A stretch of 64,000 nt of DNA from Rugosibacter sp. (GTDB lineage: Bacteria > Pseudomonadota > Gammaproteobacteria > Burkholderiales > Rhodocyclaceae), in contig JAUSMB010000069.1 of assembly GCA_030645365.1 (NCBI GenBank), positions 1 to 64,000 on the forward strand, given 5' to 3'. Positions within the stretch are counted from its first letter, which is position 1, and every line of letters starts with the position of its first letter. Both the position numbers and the translations under genes were made by a program. Shown here piece after piece: positions 26,546 to 36,948 of this stretch. The notes below the pieces were generated by a model that saw only the letters and a list, made by a program, of their open reading frames with translations, was not told the origin of the DNA and did not search any database.

Positions 26546-27550
26546 ATGAATCCCCTGGAACCCACCACCAGCCCACCTCGGTTTCAAGCTTCGCGCTGGC
26601 TGCGTGGCGCACACCGGCAGACCATCTGGCCTTTGCTTATTAAAGGCCCGCTGCCAGCGTATCGCCGACAACGCTGGGATACGCCAGATGGCGATTTCAT
26701 CGATCTGGATTGGGTAGACGGCGCGCCCGGCCAACCCTGCGTGGTGCTGTTTCATGGGCTGGAAGGCAGCTCAAACAGCGCTTACGCACGCGCCCTGATG
26801 CGCGCGATAGACGCACGTGGCTGGCATGGGGTCGTGGTGAATTTTCGTGGTTGTTCTGGCGAGCCTAATCGTTTGCCACGGGCCTATCATTCTGGCGACG
26901 CCGCAGAGGTTGACTGGATTCTGCGGCGATTACATGCGATGCACTGGTCTGCGCTCTTTGCAGTCGGTGTCTCACTTGGCGGTAATGTCTTGCTCAAATG
27001 GCTGGCGGAAAATGCGCCTGCCGATAAGGCTGCCCGTCTGCTGAATGCCGCTGCCACGGTGAGTGCGCCAGTCGATTTGGCGGCGGCAGAAGGCGAGCTT
27101 GCACGTGGCGTCAAGCGTGCTTATGTGCGCTATTTTTTGCGTAGCCTGGTGCCCAAAGCACTCGAAAAAGCGGCGCGGTTTCCTGACTTGATGGATGTGG
27201 TTACCATCAAGCGTAGCCGCACGCTACGCGAGTTTGATGAAGCGGTCACCGCGCCACTGCATGGTTTTCGCGATGCCGCAGATTATTACACCCGGGCAAG
27301 CGCCGGGCCGTTGTTAGGCTTGATCAATACGCCTACGCTTTTGTTGCATGCCGCTGACGACCCGTTTTTACCCTTCAGTGCCATGCCTGCGGTGAGTGAT
27401 TTGCCTCGAGAGGTAACGCCTGAGTTTCTTGCGCAGGGTGGTCACGTGGGTTTTGTGCAGGGGGCGTGGCCTGGCAACATGGCTTGGCTGCCGCAACGCC
27501 TCCTGATGTATTTTGATCGTCACACTGTGCGTGATCTGCGCATGCCATAA
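26546..27550 (+). CDS. YheT-family alpha/beta hydrolase
   Basis: 334 residues. The N terminus (PPRFQASRWLRGAHRQTIWPLL) matches UPF0017/YheT hydrolases. The alpha/beta core has VVLFHGLEGSSNSAYARALMRAID, VVNFRGCSGEPNRLPRAYHSGD, the nucleophile elbow AVGVSLGGNVLLKWLAENA (Ser), and catalytic-region Asp and His (HAADDPFLPF, QGGHVGFVQG). The substrate is unknown; family members are putative esterases. ATG 26546 chosen; an in-frame TTG precedes it by 3 nt. Confidence 0.92.
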   Translation: MNPLEPTTSPPRFQASRWLRGAHRQTIWPLLIKGPLPAYRRQRWDTPDGDFIDLDWVDGAPGQPCVVLFHGLEGSSNSAYARALMRAIDARGWHGVVVNFRGCSGEPNRLPRAYHSGDAAEVDWILRRLHAMHWSALFAVGVSLGGNVLLKWLAENAPADKAARLLNAAATVSAPVDLAAAEGELARGVKRAYVRYFLRSLVPKALEKAARFPDLMDVVTIKRSRTLREFDEAVTAPLHGFRDAADYYTRASAGPLLGLINTPTLLLHAADDPFLPFSAMPAVSDLPREVTPEFLAQGGHVGFVQGAWPGNMAWLPQRLLMYFDRHTVRDLRMP

Positions 27551-27582
27551 TTTGAATTTACCCTTGGCCCAATTTACTCAAG

Positions 27583-28980
27583 ATGAAAAATCCCGCCCCC
27601 GAAATTTTCAAAGCCTATGACATTCGCGGCATCGTCGATAAAACGCTGACTGTGGAAACCGTGCGTCTGATCGGCCAGGCGCTGGGTAGCGAAGCCAGCG
27701 ACCACGGCATTGCGGCAATTGCTGTCGGGCGTGATGGCCGCCTTTCTGGCCCGGCGCTTTTGGCAGCGTTAGCCGATGGCATCATCCAGGCGGGTGTCGA
27801 TGTCATCGACATTGGGTGCGTGCCGACGCCAGTGAGTTATTTTGCCGCGTATGAGCTGGGCACCAGCAGCTGCGTTTCGGTCACTGGCAGCCATAATCCA
27901 CCGGATTACAACGGCCTCAAGATGGTACTGGCCGGGCAGACGCTGTATGGAGAGATGATTCAAGACCTGCGCCGCCGTATCACCAGCGCCGACTTTGCGC
28001 ATGGCACCGGAGGCCGCGGCACCATACGCCAGGCCGATGTACGCGCCGCCTATCTCAACCGTATTGTCGGCGATGTCAAGCTCGCACGGCCGATGAAAAT
28101 CGTGATCGACAGCGGCAATGGCGTCGCTGGAGCGATTGCGCCAGAACTCTTCCGTCGTCTGGGTTGCGAAGTGATCGAGTTGTTCTGTGAAGTGGATGGC
28201 CACTTTCCCAACCACCATCCGGATCCATCCAAACCGGAAAATTTGCGGGATGTACAGCGTGCGTTGCGCGAAACGGATGCCGAACTCGGCTTGGCGTTTG
28301 ATGGGGATGGCGACCGCCTTGGTGTGGTTACCAAAGATGGAGAAATCATTTTCCCTGATCGGCAATTGATGCTTTTTGCGGCTGACGTGCTCACACGTAA
28401 CCCTGGCGCACAAATTATTTATGATGTGAAATGTTCGCGCTGGGTGGCTGAATCCATTCGTCATCAAGGCGGCAAACCGTTGATGTGGAACACCGGCCAT
28501 GCACTGATCAAAACCAAACTCAATGAAACCAACGCGCCCCTGGCCGGGGAGATGAGTGGCCACATGTTTTTCAAGGAACGCTGGTATGGCTTTGATGACG
28601 GCCTTTATGCCGGTGCGCGCCTGCTCGAGATTGTGTCACGCTGGAAAGATGCCAACTGGCCGTTAAAACATTTGCCCAATGCGATCTCTACCCCCGAGCT
28701 CAACATCAAGATGAACGAGGGCGAGCCGCATACGCTGGTGGCCAAGCTGCAAAAAAGCGGGCAATTCCCGACTGCACGCGAGCTGATTACCATTGATGGC
28801 GTGCGCGCCGAATATGCTGATGGGTTTGGTTTGGTGCGCGCCTCCAACACCACGCCGGTGGTGGTGCTGCGCTTTGAAGCGGATACGAAAAAAGCACTTA
28901 AACGTATTCAAAAAGAATTCAAAACAGCACTAGAAGCGGCATGGCCAGGAATTAATACGGACTTTGTTAGCGGCCACTGA
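27583..28980 (+). CDS. Phosphomannomutase/phosphoglucomutase (AlgC-like)
   Basis: 465 residues, the usual length. The active serine loop is CVSVTGSHNPPDYNGLKM, the metal-binding loop is GLAFDGDGDRLGVVT, the sugar-binding loop is GEMSGHMFF, and the phosphate-binding loop at the C terminus is VRASNTTPVVVLRFEAD. It interconverts hexose 6- and 1-phosphates for LPS, alginate-like or nucleotide-sugar synthesis. A dispersed-repeat copy (27973-27997, one mismatch) encodes RRITSADF in the variable LRRRIxxxDF segment without evident length change. It ends facing alaS with a shared bidirectional terminator. Confidence 0.94.
   Translation: MKNPAPEIFKAYDIRGIVDKTLTVETVRLIGQALGSEASDHGIAAIAVGRDGRLSGPALLAALADGIIQAGVDVIDIGCVPTPVSYFAAYELGTSSCVSVTGSHNPPDYNGLKMVLAGQTLYGEMIQDLRRRITSADFAHGTGGRGTIRQADVRAAYLNRIVGDVKLARPMKIVIDSGNGVAGAIAPELFRRLGCEVIELFCEVDGHFPNHHPDPSKPENLRDVQRALRETDAELGLAFDGDGDRLGVVTKDGEIIFPDRQLMLFAADVLTRNPGAQIIYDVKCSRWVAESIRHQGGKPLMWNTGHALIKTKLNETNAPLAGEMSGHMFFKERWYGFDDGLYAGARLLEIVSRWKDANWPLKHLPNAISTPELNIKMNEGEPHTLVAKLQKSGQFPTARELITIDGVRAEYADGFGLVRASNTTPVVVLRFEADTKKALKRIQKEFKTALEAAWPGINTDFVSGH
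27973..27997 (-). repeat. Dispersed repeat R, copy 7 (in phosphomannomutase gene)
   Basis: Only the last base differs from the reference. It is read as RRITSADF. Confidence 0.9.
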
Positions 28981-28997
28981 AGCGCAAATAATGCGGT

Positions 28998-29028
28998 AAT
29001 TATCCCGGAGATCTGCACCGGGATAATT
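28998..29028. terminator. Bidirectional terminator between phosphomannomutase and alaS
   Basis: An 11-bp perfect stem (AATTATCCCGG and its complement) with a 9-nt loop lies between two convergent genes, 18 nt after one stop codon and 12 nt before the other. A/T-rich stem ends supply modest U runs in both directions. Confidence 0.75.
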
Positions 29029-29040
29029 TAGTTGCAGTGC

Positions 29041-31668
<2,628 letters not shown>

Positions 31669-31719
31669 GGCGGTGGGGGCAAAGAGACAAAACGTTGATT
31701 TTACGCGAGCACGGCAAAA

Positions 31720-31746
31720 AAAAGCCCGCCGAGATGGCGGGCTTTT
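31720..31746 (-). terminator. Terminator after the small exported protein gene
   Basis: An 11-bp stem (AAAAGCCCGCC and complement) with loop GAGAT (on the minus strand ATCTC), followed by a T run on the minus strand. It lies about 19 nt past the stop at 31765. Confidence 0.85.
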
Positions 31747-31764
31747 GTCGGCGGCAGGGTTTGC

Positions 31765-32148
31765 TTACCGACGATGCAAACGCTGCGGCGAACGATCTTT
31801 CATGCCATCGTGGTTGAGGTCATGCTGCCGGTCGTGCTTCTGGCGATAGATGCGCCGACTTTGCACGTTCTCGGCTTGTTGCAGCCGCTTACGTTCCTGC
31901 GACGTTACGTTGCCATCGCTTTTGGCTTTGTCTTCCATGCCCTGAATACGCTCTTGTGAATTTTCAAGGTGATTGGCTTCGCGATTGGTGAGTGTTCCCG
32001 ACTGAATCCCTTGATCAATGCGCTGCTGCTGATTTTGCTGCCGATGATCAATATTGGGCGTATTGGTTTGCGCCAGTACAGGCAAGGCAAAAGACAGGGT
32101 GAGGGTGGTAACGATAAGGCTTGCTGTGTGTTTCACGGTGAGTTTCAT
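31765..32148 (-). CDS. Small exported protein, Arg/Gln-rich, function unknown
   Basis: 127 residues. Start at MKLTVKHTASL with AAGGAG 6-7 nt upstream. The signal peptide ends at ALPVLAQ; the mature part is helical and charged: QQQRIDQGIQSGTLTNREANHLENSQERIQGMEDKAKSDGNVTSQERKRLQQAENVQSRRIYRQKHDRQHD. The pattern (GI.SG.LT..E...L, ADG.VT..E...L, SR.IY..KH) recurs in hypothetical exported proteins of betaproteobacteria. It could be an internal duplication of an EF-hand-like or helical hairpin unit. No function is assigned. Confidence 0.75.
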   Translation of the reverse strand: MKLTVKHTASLIVTTLTLSFALPVLAQTNTPNIDHRQQNQQQRIDQGIQSGTLTNREANHLENSQERIQGMEDKAKSDGNVTSQERKRLQQAENVQSRRIYRQKHDRQHDLNHDGMKDRSPQRLHRR

Positions 32149-32300
32149 TTTTTGCTCCTTATATGAAAGTGATGAGTATGGAATAAGCCCATGTGTCAAT
32201 TAACGCATGCAACACGCTGGCGGGTAACAACAGAAATGTAAGCAAATATGTATTGGATTTATCTTTTTTTCGATGACTTCCCCTTAAAAAATTTTCTGCG

Positions 32301-32325
32301 CGCCGTTTCACCAGCGCCGACTTTT
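32301..32325 (-). repeat. Dispersed repeat R, copy 9 (intergenic)
   Basis: One mismatch to the reference. It lies 10 nt beyond a terminator (32335-32358) in the non-coding gap between two leftward genes. Confidence 0.88.
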
Positions 32326-32334
32326 TGCATAAAA

Positions 32335-32358
32335 AACCCGATACCGACGTATCGGGTT
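32335..32358 (-). terminator. Terminator after the glycine-zipper lipoprotein
   Basis: A 10-bp perfect stem (AACCCGATAC and complement) with loop CGAC/GTCG, followed on the minus strand by a run of six T. It lies about 88 nt past the stop at 32446. Confidence 0.88.
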
Positions 32359-32445
32359 AAACCAGCCCTTTGCCGGTTGGCGGGGAGAGGAAAACCGGAT
32401 GAACAATACATGGCGTTGTTAATGGTGCTGGACATCGCAGGCTGC

Positions 32446-32940
32446 TTATCGCGGCGGGTAATATCCGTCGGGTGGTGGCGGCATGAATGGTTGCGGATTT
32501 TTGCCGACGAATTCTGCCGGCACTGCGACGCGCTCTCCTTTTGCATACATGCACTGAGTGTAGGCATTATCGTATTGCTGTTGTGTGCCATAGGCCGACC
32601 TTTGCGCTGCATCGGCACCTGCCATGCTGCCCATGAGCACACCCGCACCAGCACCTACGCCGGCACCCTGGTGGCCACCGATTGCCGCACCGGCAACAGC
32701 GCCCACGGTAGCACCCACTACGGCGCTTTTCACGCCCGCATTGGTCGCTGCCTGATTCGAGTTTGTTCCGCCAACTTGTGCCAAGGCATAGTTGCGGCAA
32801 TCGGCATCATCTTGCCTGAACTGCTCGAAACTTTTTTTGCTTCCCGGCAAAGCCATAGTGCTGGGGCCCGTGGGAAGTGAGGTACAGGCTGCTAGCAAAG
32901 CCATACCGCAGAGGACGGCGAGACTTGAACGTCTATCCAT
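32446..32940 (-). CDS. Lipoprotein with glycine zipper
   Basis: 164 residues. Lipobox LLAAC at residues about 15-19 (MDRRSSLAVLCGMALLAACTS). A glycine-zipper segment lies at about 80-115 (AVVGATVGAVAGAAIGGHQGAGVGAGAGVLMGSMAGADAA), the type seen in YMGG-like proteins that embed in or beneath the outer membrane. The C terminus is Pro/Tyr-rich (PFMPPPPDGYYPPR). An AAGGAG ribosome-binding site precedes the start. Function is unknown; such lipoproteins are often envelope-stress or adhesion-linked. Confidence 0.82.
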   Translation of the reverse strand: MDRRSSLAVLCGMALLAACTSLPTGPSTMALPGSKKSFEQFRQDDADCRNYALAQVGGTNSNQAATNAGVKSAVVGATVGAVAGAAIGGHQGAGVGAGAGVLMGSMAGADAAQRSAYGTQQQYDNAYTQCMYAKGERVAVPAEFVGKNPQPFMPPPPDGYYPPR

Positions 32941-32961
32941 TTCAGATTCTCCTTGGCTGTT

Positions 32962-33345
32962 TCAATGTGGTGGCGGTGGCTGGGGCGTCACTCGCTGCCA
33001 ACCGGCGGGACATTCCTTCACATACGGATAGTAGGTTCTGGATTTTTCGCAGTAATACCAGTAGCCAGTCTGTTCTTCGAGACGAGCTTCCGGATCAGGC
33101 TGTTCGATGTAAACAGAGGGTGCTGGCTGCACCACTACAGTCCTTGGATAATAGGCTGGCGGGTAATAGTAAGTCGGCGGGTAATACCAAGGGAGCCGTG
33201 GAGCAATCGTGATGCCAATATGGCTGCGATGTCCGCCATGCCCACCATGTCCTCCACCATGGCCATATCCTCGATCTGCCCATGCGCTGCCACTCGACGC
33301 AAAACTCAGCGCAACAAATAGTGATAAAAGTTTTGGCGATTTCAT
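32962..33345 (-). CDS. Exported His/Gly/Pro/Tyr-rich protein
   Basis: 127 residues; start ATG 33345 with GGAGGA 5 nt upstream (the next ATG at 33351 overlaps it). Signal peptide (MKSPKLLSLFVALSFASSGSAWA). A Gly/His-rich patch (YGHGGGHGGHGGHRSH) may bind metal ions; a Pro/Tyr-rich middle leads to a conserved C terminus (GYWYYCEKSRTYYPYVKECPAGWQRV), with two Cys and the 'WYYC....YYPYV..C..GW' pattern frequent in proteobacterial hypotheticals. It lies 21 nt before the lipoprotein gene and probably shares its transcript. Confidence 0.75.
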   Translation of the reverse strand: MKSPKLLSLFVALSFASSGSAWADRGYGHGGGHGGHGGHRSHIGITIAPRLPWYYPPTYYYPPAYYPRTVVVQPAPSVYIEQPDPEARLEEQTGYWYYCEKSRTYYPYVKECPAGWQRVTPQPPPPH

Positions 33346-33456
33346 CTGCATCCTCCATTCTTCAAAGCGTCTCGCAATGATTTATTGCGTGACACTCATT
33401 GAATCACTGAGGCGGCGGATTAGTGTTGCGTGAATGAAATATTTTGTAAGTTTTTG

Positions 33457-34254
33457 TTAGGTGCTGAGTGGTACAAGACCTTGCATTTCTTCGGGCGTCC
33501 AGAGATCCATGCGATCAGTGAATATCGCATGGACTCCTGCGGCGAATAAGCGGCTGGCCGTGGCGCGATCATTCACGGTATAACAGGCGAGCGGAATACT
33601 GCGTTGACAAAGCTGCGCGATGTGCTCTGTGGTAATACCCGCCGCCGCCGTATGCAAGGCTGATGCGCCGCAAGCCGTGAGTTGATCGCGCCAGTCGGCA
33701 GGGATCGTTTCGGTCAGCAACGCACGTGGTATGGCCGGGGCAACATGCAACGCCTGTTGCAGCGCCAGCACGGAAAATGACGACAACAAGAGAGTACCTG
33801 GCGGGTTGTTTGCACCATGTGAGGCAACCAAGGCGGCAACCAGGGTGGCAATTGCACGCCCCGTTTCGGCTTCGGTGCCGGGCGTGGGCTTGATCTCTAC
33901 ATTCGCCCACAGGCCGAGTTCGCCGCAGGTTTGCAAAGCGGCCTGAAAAGTCGGCGCTGGCTCGACGGCGAATGCGTGATGATATTTGCCACCCGCGTCG
34001 AGGCGGGTGATTTCCGCCATGGTTTTTCTAGCGACGAATCCCGTGCCGTTGGTAGTGCGTTCCAGCGTGTCGTCGTGCATCAGTATGGGCACGCCATCGG
34101 CGGTTAGTGCAACATCAAACTCTACGCCCTGGCAGCCCATGCGCGCCGCAATGCGCATCCCGGCCAGGGTGTTTTCCGGTGCCAGCGCACCGCCACAGCG
34201 ATGCGCAATGATGCGCGGGTAAGCGATTGCCTGCAGAGTCGTTTGCAAGATCAC
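33457..34254 (-). CDS. ugpQ: Glycerophosphodiester phosphodiesterase (UgpQ-like)
   Basis: 265 residues of the GDPD TIM barrel: IIAHRCGGALAPENTLAG (His, Arg, Glu), GVEFDVALTADGVPILMHDDTLERTTNG (metal/acid site) and VEIKP near residue 120, HTAAAGITTEHI, and the C-terminal WTVND-like YTVNDRAT. It releases glycerol-3-phosphate from lipid head groups in the cytoplasm. It overlaps the UgpB-like gene by 4 nt, so both are co-translated. A dispersed-repeat copy at 33946-33970 encodes VEPAPTF at the conserved PTxxxAL position. Confidence 0.92.
   Translation of the reverse strand: MILQTTLQAIAYPRIIAHRCGGALAPENTLAGMRIAARMGCQGVEFDVALTADGVPILMHDDTLERTTNGTGFVARKTMAEITRLDAGGKYHHAFAVEPAPTFQAALQTCGELGLWANVEIKPTPGTEAETGRAIATLVAALVASHGANNPPGTLLLSSFSVLALQQALHVAPAIPRALLTETIPADWRDQLTACGASALHTAAAGITTEHIAQLCQRSIPLACYTVNDRATASRLFAAGVHAIFTDRMDLWTPEEMQGLVPLST
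33946..33970 (+). repeat. Dispersed repeat R, copy 10 (in ugpQ)
   Basis: Exact left half (AAAAGTCGGCGCTGG) and exact CGGCG end, but four mismatches in between. It is read as EPAPTF. Confidence 0.75.
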
Positions 34255-35540
34255 TTGCGTCGTCGCGCTGCCTTGGTGGTTGATTTACTTGACACAGGGG
34301 AGTTCGCGCGAAGCGTGGTGGTATCCAGCGCTTGTTTGGCAGAGAGCGGTGTGCTCCAGACCAGCGCAACCTGCTCATTGAGCGAGAGATGCAAGTGGTC
34401 ACGCAATGTGCCAGGGCGCATGCGGGTGCTGTCACCGCGTGAGGTGGCAAGCCGTTGCTCGGCTGCATTTGCGAGGGCAACGGGCATCCCTGATTCACGC
34501 AGCGCATTGAGCGCTTCCGGCGTCATGGGCAATGAGCCGCTGGCGCGTACCCACTCCTTTTGCACGTCAGGCTGCAACAGGTAGCTGACAAAGCGCGCAG
34601 CAAGCGCATTGGCTGCCTTGGGCTGGCCGGGGAGCACCCACAATGCGGCGCCATCGGGCAATACCTTGTCGCGTTGCGCGCCATACGCATCGTCGTAATA
34701 AGGCAGCGGGGCAATGCTGACATCCATGCCAGCCGCACGGGCAACGACATACATCGAGGACTCGCCGGTCATCATGGCGCATTCTCCCTGCAAGAAGCGC
34801 TGGTTGGCCTCAGCGTTCGGCCCGAAGTACTCAAAGTAACGGCTTTTTTCCCAACTGGCCAGCAGTGCTAGATGCTTTACGTTCATGAGGCTGTTGGCCT
34901 TCACTTTTTCACTGCGGCCGGTACGAATACCCATCTGCTCGCCATGCTGGGATGCGATGTTTTCAAGATGCACCCAAGCGAAGCGGCTACTGGTTAGCGG
35001 ACATTTAACTCCATGGTCAGACAATGTACCGGCGAGATTTTGTACATCATGCCAAGTCCGCGGTGCCAGATCAATGGTTTTTGCTGCGCTGGGAACTTGC
35101 TTGCGATTGATCAGCAGGACGGGGAGCGACATCCCCAGGGGCAATGCTTGCGGCTGGCCTGTGCTATCGGCAACCGCATCCAGAATTTGTGGGTAGAAAA
35201 TCTCGGGATTGAGCGGCTGACCATAATCGCGCATCAGTTTATGCAAGGGCATGAATGCAGGCCGCGCATTGAAAAAATTCACGCTGTCATCGACATTCAG
35301 CAAGGCGAGCAGCGGCAGAGGGCTTTTGTTGTCAAAGCTGCGCGCATCCTGCAAAACGACGCGACCATTGCCTTTGACACTATCGTTAAAGCGCAAAACC
35401 AGCGTTGCCAGCGCATCTTGCGCTTTGCCATCTAACGCATGCCGCAAGGTTACTTCTTGTGCGGATGCGTGGGCTGAAAGACTTAAAACAAAAAAGCCGA
35501 TCACGCCTGAAAAATATTTATTAATACCAGTCAATTGCAT
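34251..35540 (-). CDS. Periplasmic glycerol-3-phosphate-type solute-binding protein (UgpB-like)
   Basis: About 429 residues from ATG 35540. Signal peptide NKYFSGVIGFFVLSLSAHASA. Extracellular solute-binding family 1: VLRFNDSVKGNGRVVLQD, IDLAPRTWHDVQNLAG, GECAMMTGESSMYVVARAAGMDVSIAPLPYYDDA, DKVLPDGAALWVLPGQPKAANALAARFVSYLLQPDVQKEWVRASGSLP. This matches UgpB. Directly coupled to the UgpQ-like gene, but no ugpA, ugpE or ugpC permease/ATPase genes are nearby, so the partner may be elsewhere. The region 35541-35761 upstream holds divergent promoters towards the CHI-like gene. Confidence 0.85.
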   Translation of the reverse strand: MQLTGINKYFSGVIGFFVLSLSAHASAQEVTLRHALDGKAQDALATLVLRFNDSVKGNGRVVLQDARSFDNKSPLPLLALLNVDDSVNFFNARPAFMPLHKLMRDYGQPLNPEIFYPQILDAVADSTGQPQALPLGMSLPVLLINRKQVPSAAKTIDLAPRTWHDVQNLAGTLSDHGVKCPLTSSRFAWVHLENIASQHGEQMGIRTGRSEKVKANSLMNVKHLALLASWEKSRYFEYFGPNAEANQRFLQGECAMMTGESSMYVVARAAGMDVSIAPLPYYDDAYGAQRDKVLPDGAALWVLPGQPKAANALAARFVSYLLQPDVQKEWVRASGSLPMTPEALNALRESGMPVALANAAEQRLATSRGDSTRMRPGTLRDHLHLSLNEQVALVWSTPLSAKQALDTTTLRANSPVSSKSTTKAARRRK

Positions 35541-35669
35541 TTCCTCCGTGTAATAAAAACGCGATGTGGCAAAGGTATGGTTGCTTGTTGCCCGGCGCAT
35601 ATTGCTGCTTTGAGCCAATGACTGCGCTGTACTGTACACGAGTCTCTTTATACGCGTCTGGACATTAGC

Positions 35670-35701
35670 TTGACATCATCAAGCGTGCCATCATGTATGC
35701 T
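35670..35701 (+). promoter_or_regulatory. Possible promoter of the CHI-like gene
   Basis: A perfect TTGACA (35670-35675) and TATGCT (35696-35701) lie upstream of the start at 35762, but the 20-nt spacer is long. Weak. Confidence 0.3.
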
Positions 35702-35761
35702 TTCATTTTAAACCGCTAGTTGTTTATCTTCTTTAGAAAAACTTGAGTGAATGAGGTCGCT

Positions 35762-36388
35762 GTGAGAGACATAAGAAAAATACTTTCTGCAATTTTTATA
35801 TTTTTTATTACGCTTGCACTGATGCCCGTTGCCCCGGTTTTTGCTGCGGTGACAGTGGCTGGCATTGAATTTGATGAGACGGCAAAAGTCGGCGGTGGTG
35901 ATACGGTGCTCAATGGCGCTGGCGTACGCGGCGTGGCGTTTCTTAATGCCTATGCCATCGGTTTGTATTTGACAGCAAAGCAGATAGATGCCGCTGCTGC
36001 TTATGAGATGCCAGGGGCGAAGCGTTTGCGTGTGGTTGTGTTGATGGAATCGCCCGCTGAACGTTTGGCTCAATCGTTAGGCAAAGGTATCGAGAAAAAC
36101 CATGATACGGAAGCGATGGCGCTTCTAAAGCCGCGTTTGGATGTCTTCAAGGCAGCCTTGTTGACGTTGGGTACTGCGCATTCGGGTGATGTGGCTGATT
36201 TTGACTGGTTGCCCAAGGGAAACAATGAAAAAGACGGTGTGCTGCGCTTGACCATCAATGGCAAAAAATATGGTGAAGATATTGCGGGGGAAGATTTTTA
36301 TCAGGCACTCATGACCGTCTGGCTGGGCGAGCGGCCGACTGACCGCGCTTTGAAAGCCGCACTCTTGGGACAGGTGGCCGCACCATGA
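35762..36388 (+). CDS. Exported chalcone isomerase-like protein
   Basis: 208 residues from GTG 35762, which has GAGGT 4 nt upstream; a longer frame from 35747 lacks it. Signal peptide (IRKILSAIFIFFITLALMPVAPVFA). The mature part matches bacterial CHI-domain proteins: VAGIEFDETAKVGGGDTVLNGAGVRGVAFLNAYAIGLYLTAKQIDAAAAYEMPGAKRLRVVVLM. It likely binds fatty-acid-like ligands; the plant enzyme reaction is not implied. The dispersed repeat (35884-35908) falls in the variable loop before the conserved LNGAGVR motif. Its end overlaps the MGMT start by 4 nt. Confidence 0.85.
   Translation: MRDIRKILSAIFIFFITLALMPVAPVFAAVTVAGIEFDETAKVGGGDTVLNGAGVRGVAFLNAYAIGLYLTAKQIDAAAAYEMPGAKRLRVVVLMESPAERLAQSLGKGIEKNHDTEAMALLKPRLDVFKAALLTLGTAHSGDVADFDWLPKGNNEKDGVLRLTINGKKYGEDIAGEDFYQALMTVWLGERPTDRALKAALLGQVAAP
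35884..35908 (+). repeat. Dispersed repeat R, copy 11 (in the CHI-like gene)
   Basis: Two mismatches. It is read as KVGGGDTV. Confidence 0.85.
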
Positions 36389-36948
36389 CGATACGCCACC
36401 CTGAAAAAATTGCTGGGTGTGAAAGTGCGCCGCCGCTTGCTTCCTTGGCTGTGCCCTTTGCTGCGGTTTTACCTGCACCATCGACCACATCAAATAAAAA
36501 CAGGCCGCTGTTTGCATTGGGTATTCGTTGCAATCATGATGATGTGACTGCCATCGAATATCTTTTGCCCTGCGCTGCACAGGCACCAGAGTCACTCTTG
36601 GCCAAAGAGGTGGTGCGCCAGATTAACGCTTGGTTTCTTGACCCTGCTTTCGTGTTCGGTTTGCCCCTGGCGCCTGCGGGCACGCCATTTCAGCGACGTG
36701 TGTGGGCAGCCATTGCAGCGATTCCGGCAGGGGATCTACAGAGTTATGGTGCGCTGGCTACGCAAATCGGCAGTGGACCGCGCGCGGTAGGCAATGCCTG
36801 TGGCGCCAACCCGTATCCCCTTGTGGTGCCCTGCCATCGTGTCATTGCGGCGAATCACGGGTTAGGCGGCTTTGCTCGGCAGCGGGGTGGATTTCTGCTG
36901 GAAGTCAAGCGATGGCTATTGCAGCATGAGCGGCATGAACGATATTGA
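36385..36948 (+). CDS. ogt: Methylated-DNA-protein cysteine methyltransferase (MGMT)
   Basis: 187 residues. The suicidal active-site motif is VVPCHRVIAA near residue 150, preceded by the helix-turn-helix region TPFQRRVWAAIAAIPAGDLQSYGALATQIGSGPRAVGNACGANP. It repairs O6-alkylguanine by transferring the alkyl group to Cys. The N-terminal half is divergent, as usual in this family. Overlaps the CHI-like gene by 4 nt and the xerD start by about 20 nt, so the three are probably one transcript. Confidence 0.93.
   Translation: MTIRHPEKIAGCESAPPLASLAVPFAAVLPAPSTTSNKNRPLFALGIRCNHDDVTAIEYLLPCAAQAPESLLAKEVVRQINAWFLDPAFVFGLPLAPAGTPFQRRVWAAIAAIPAGDLQSYGALATQIGSGPRAVGNACGANPYPLVVPCHRVIAANHGLGGFARQRGGFLLEVKRWLLQHERHERY

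Noticed and set aside
27769-28563. 264-codon open frame opposite phosphomannomutase
   Set aside because: It is antisense to a gene with all catalytic motifs and has no recognisable protein features.
31848-31870. GCGCCGACTTT match near the small exported protein gene
   Set aside because: Only 11 bases match; the right half is absent.
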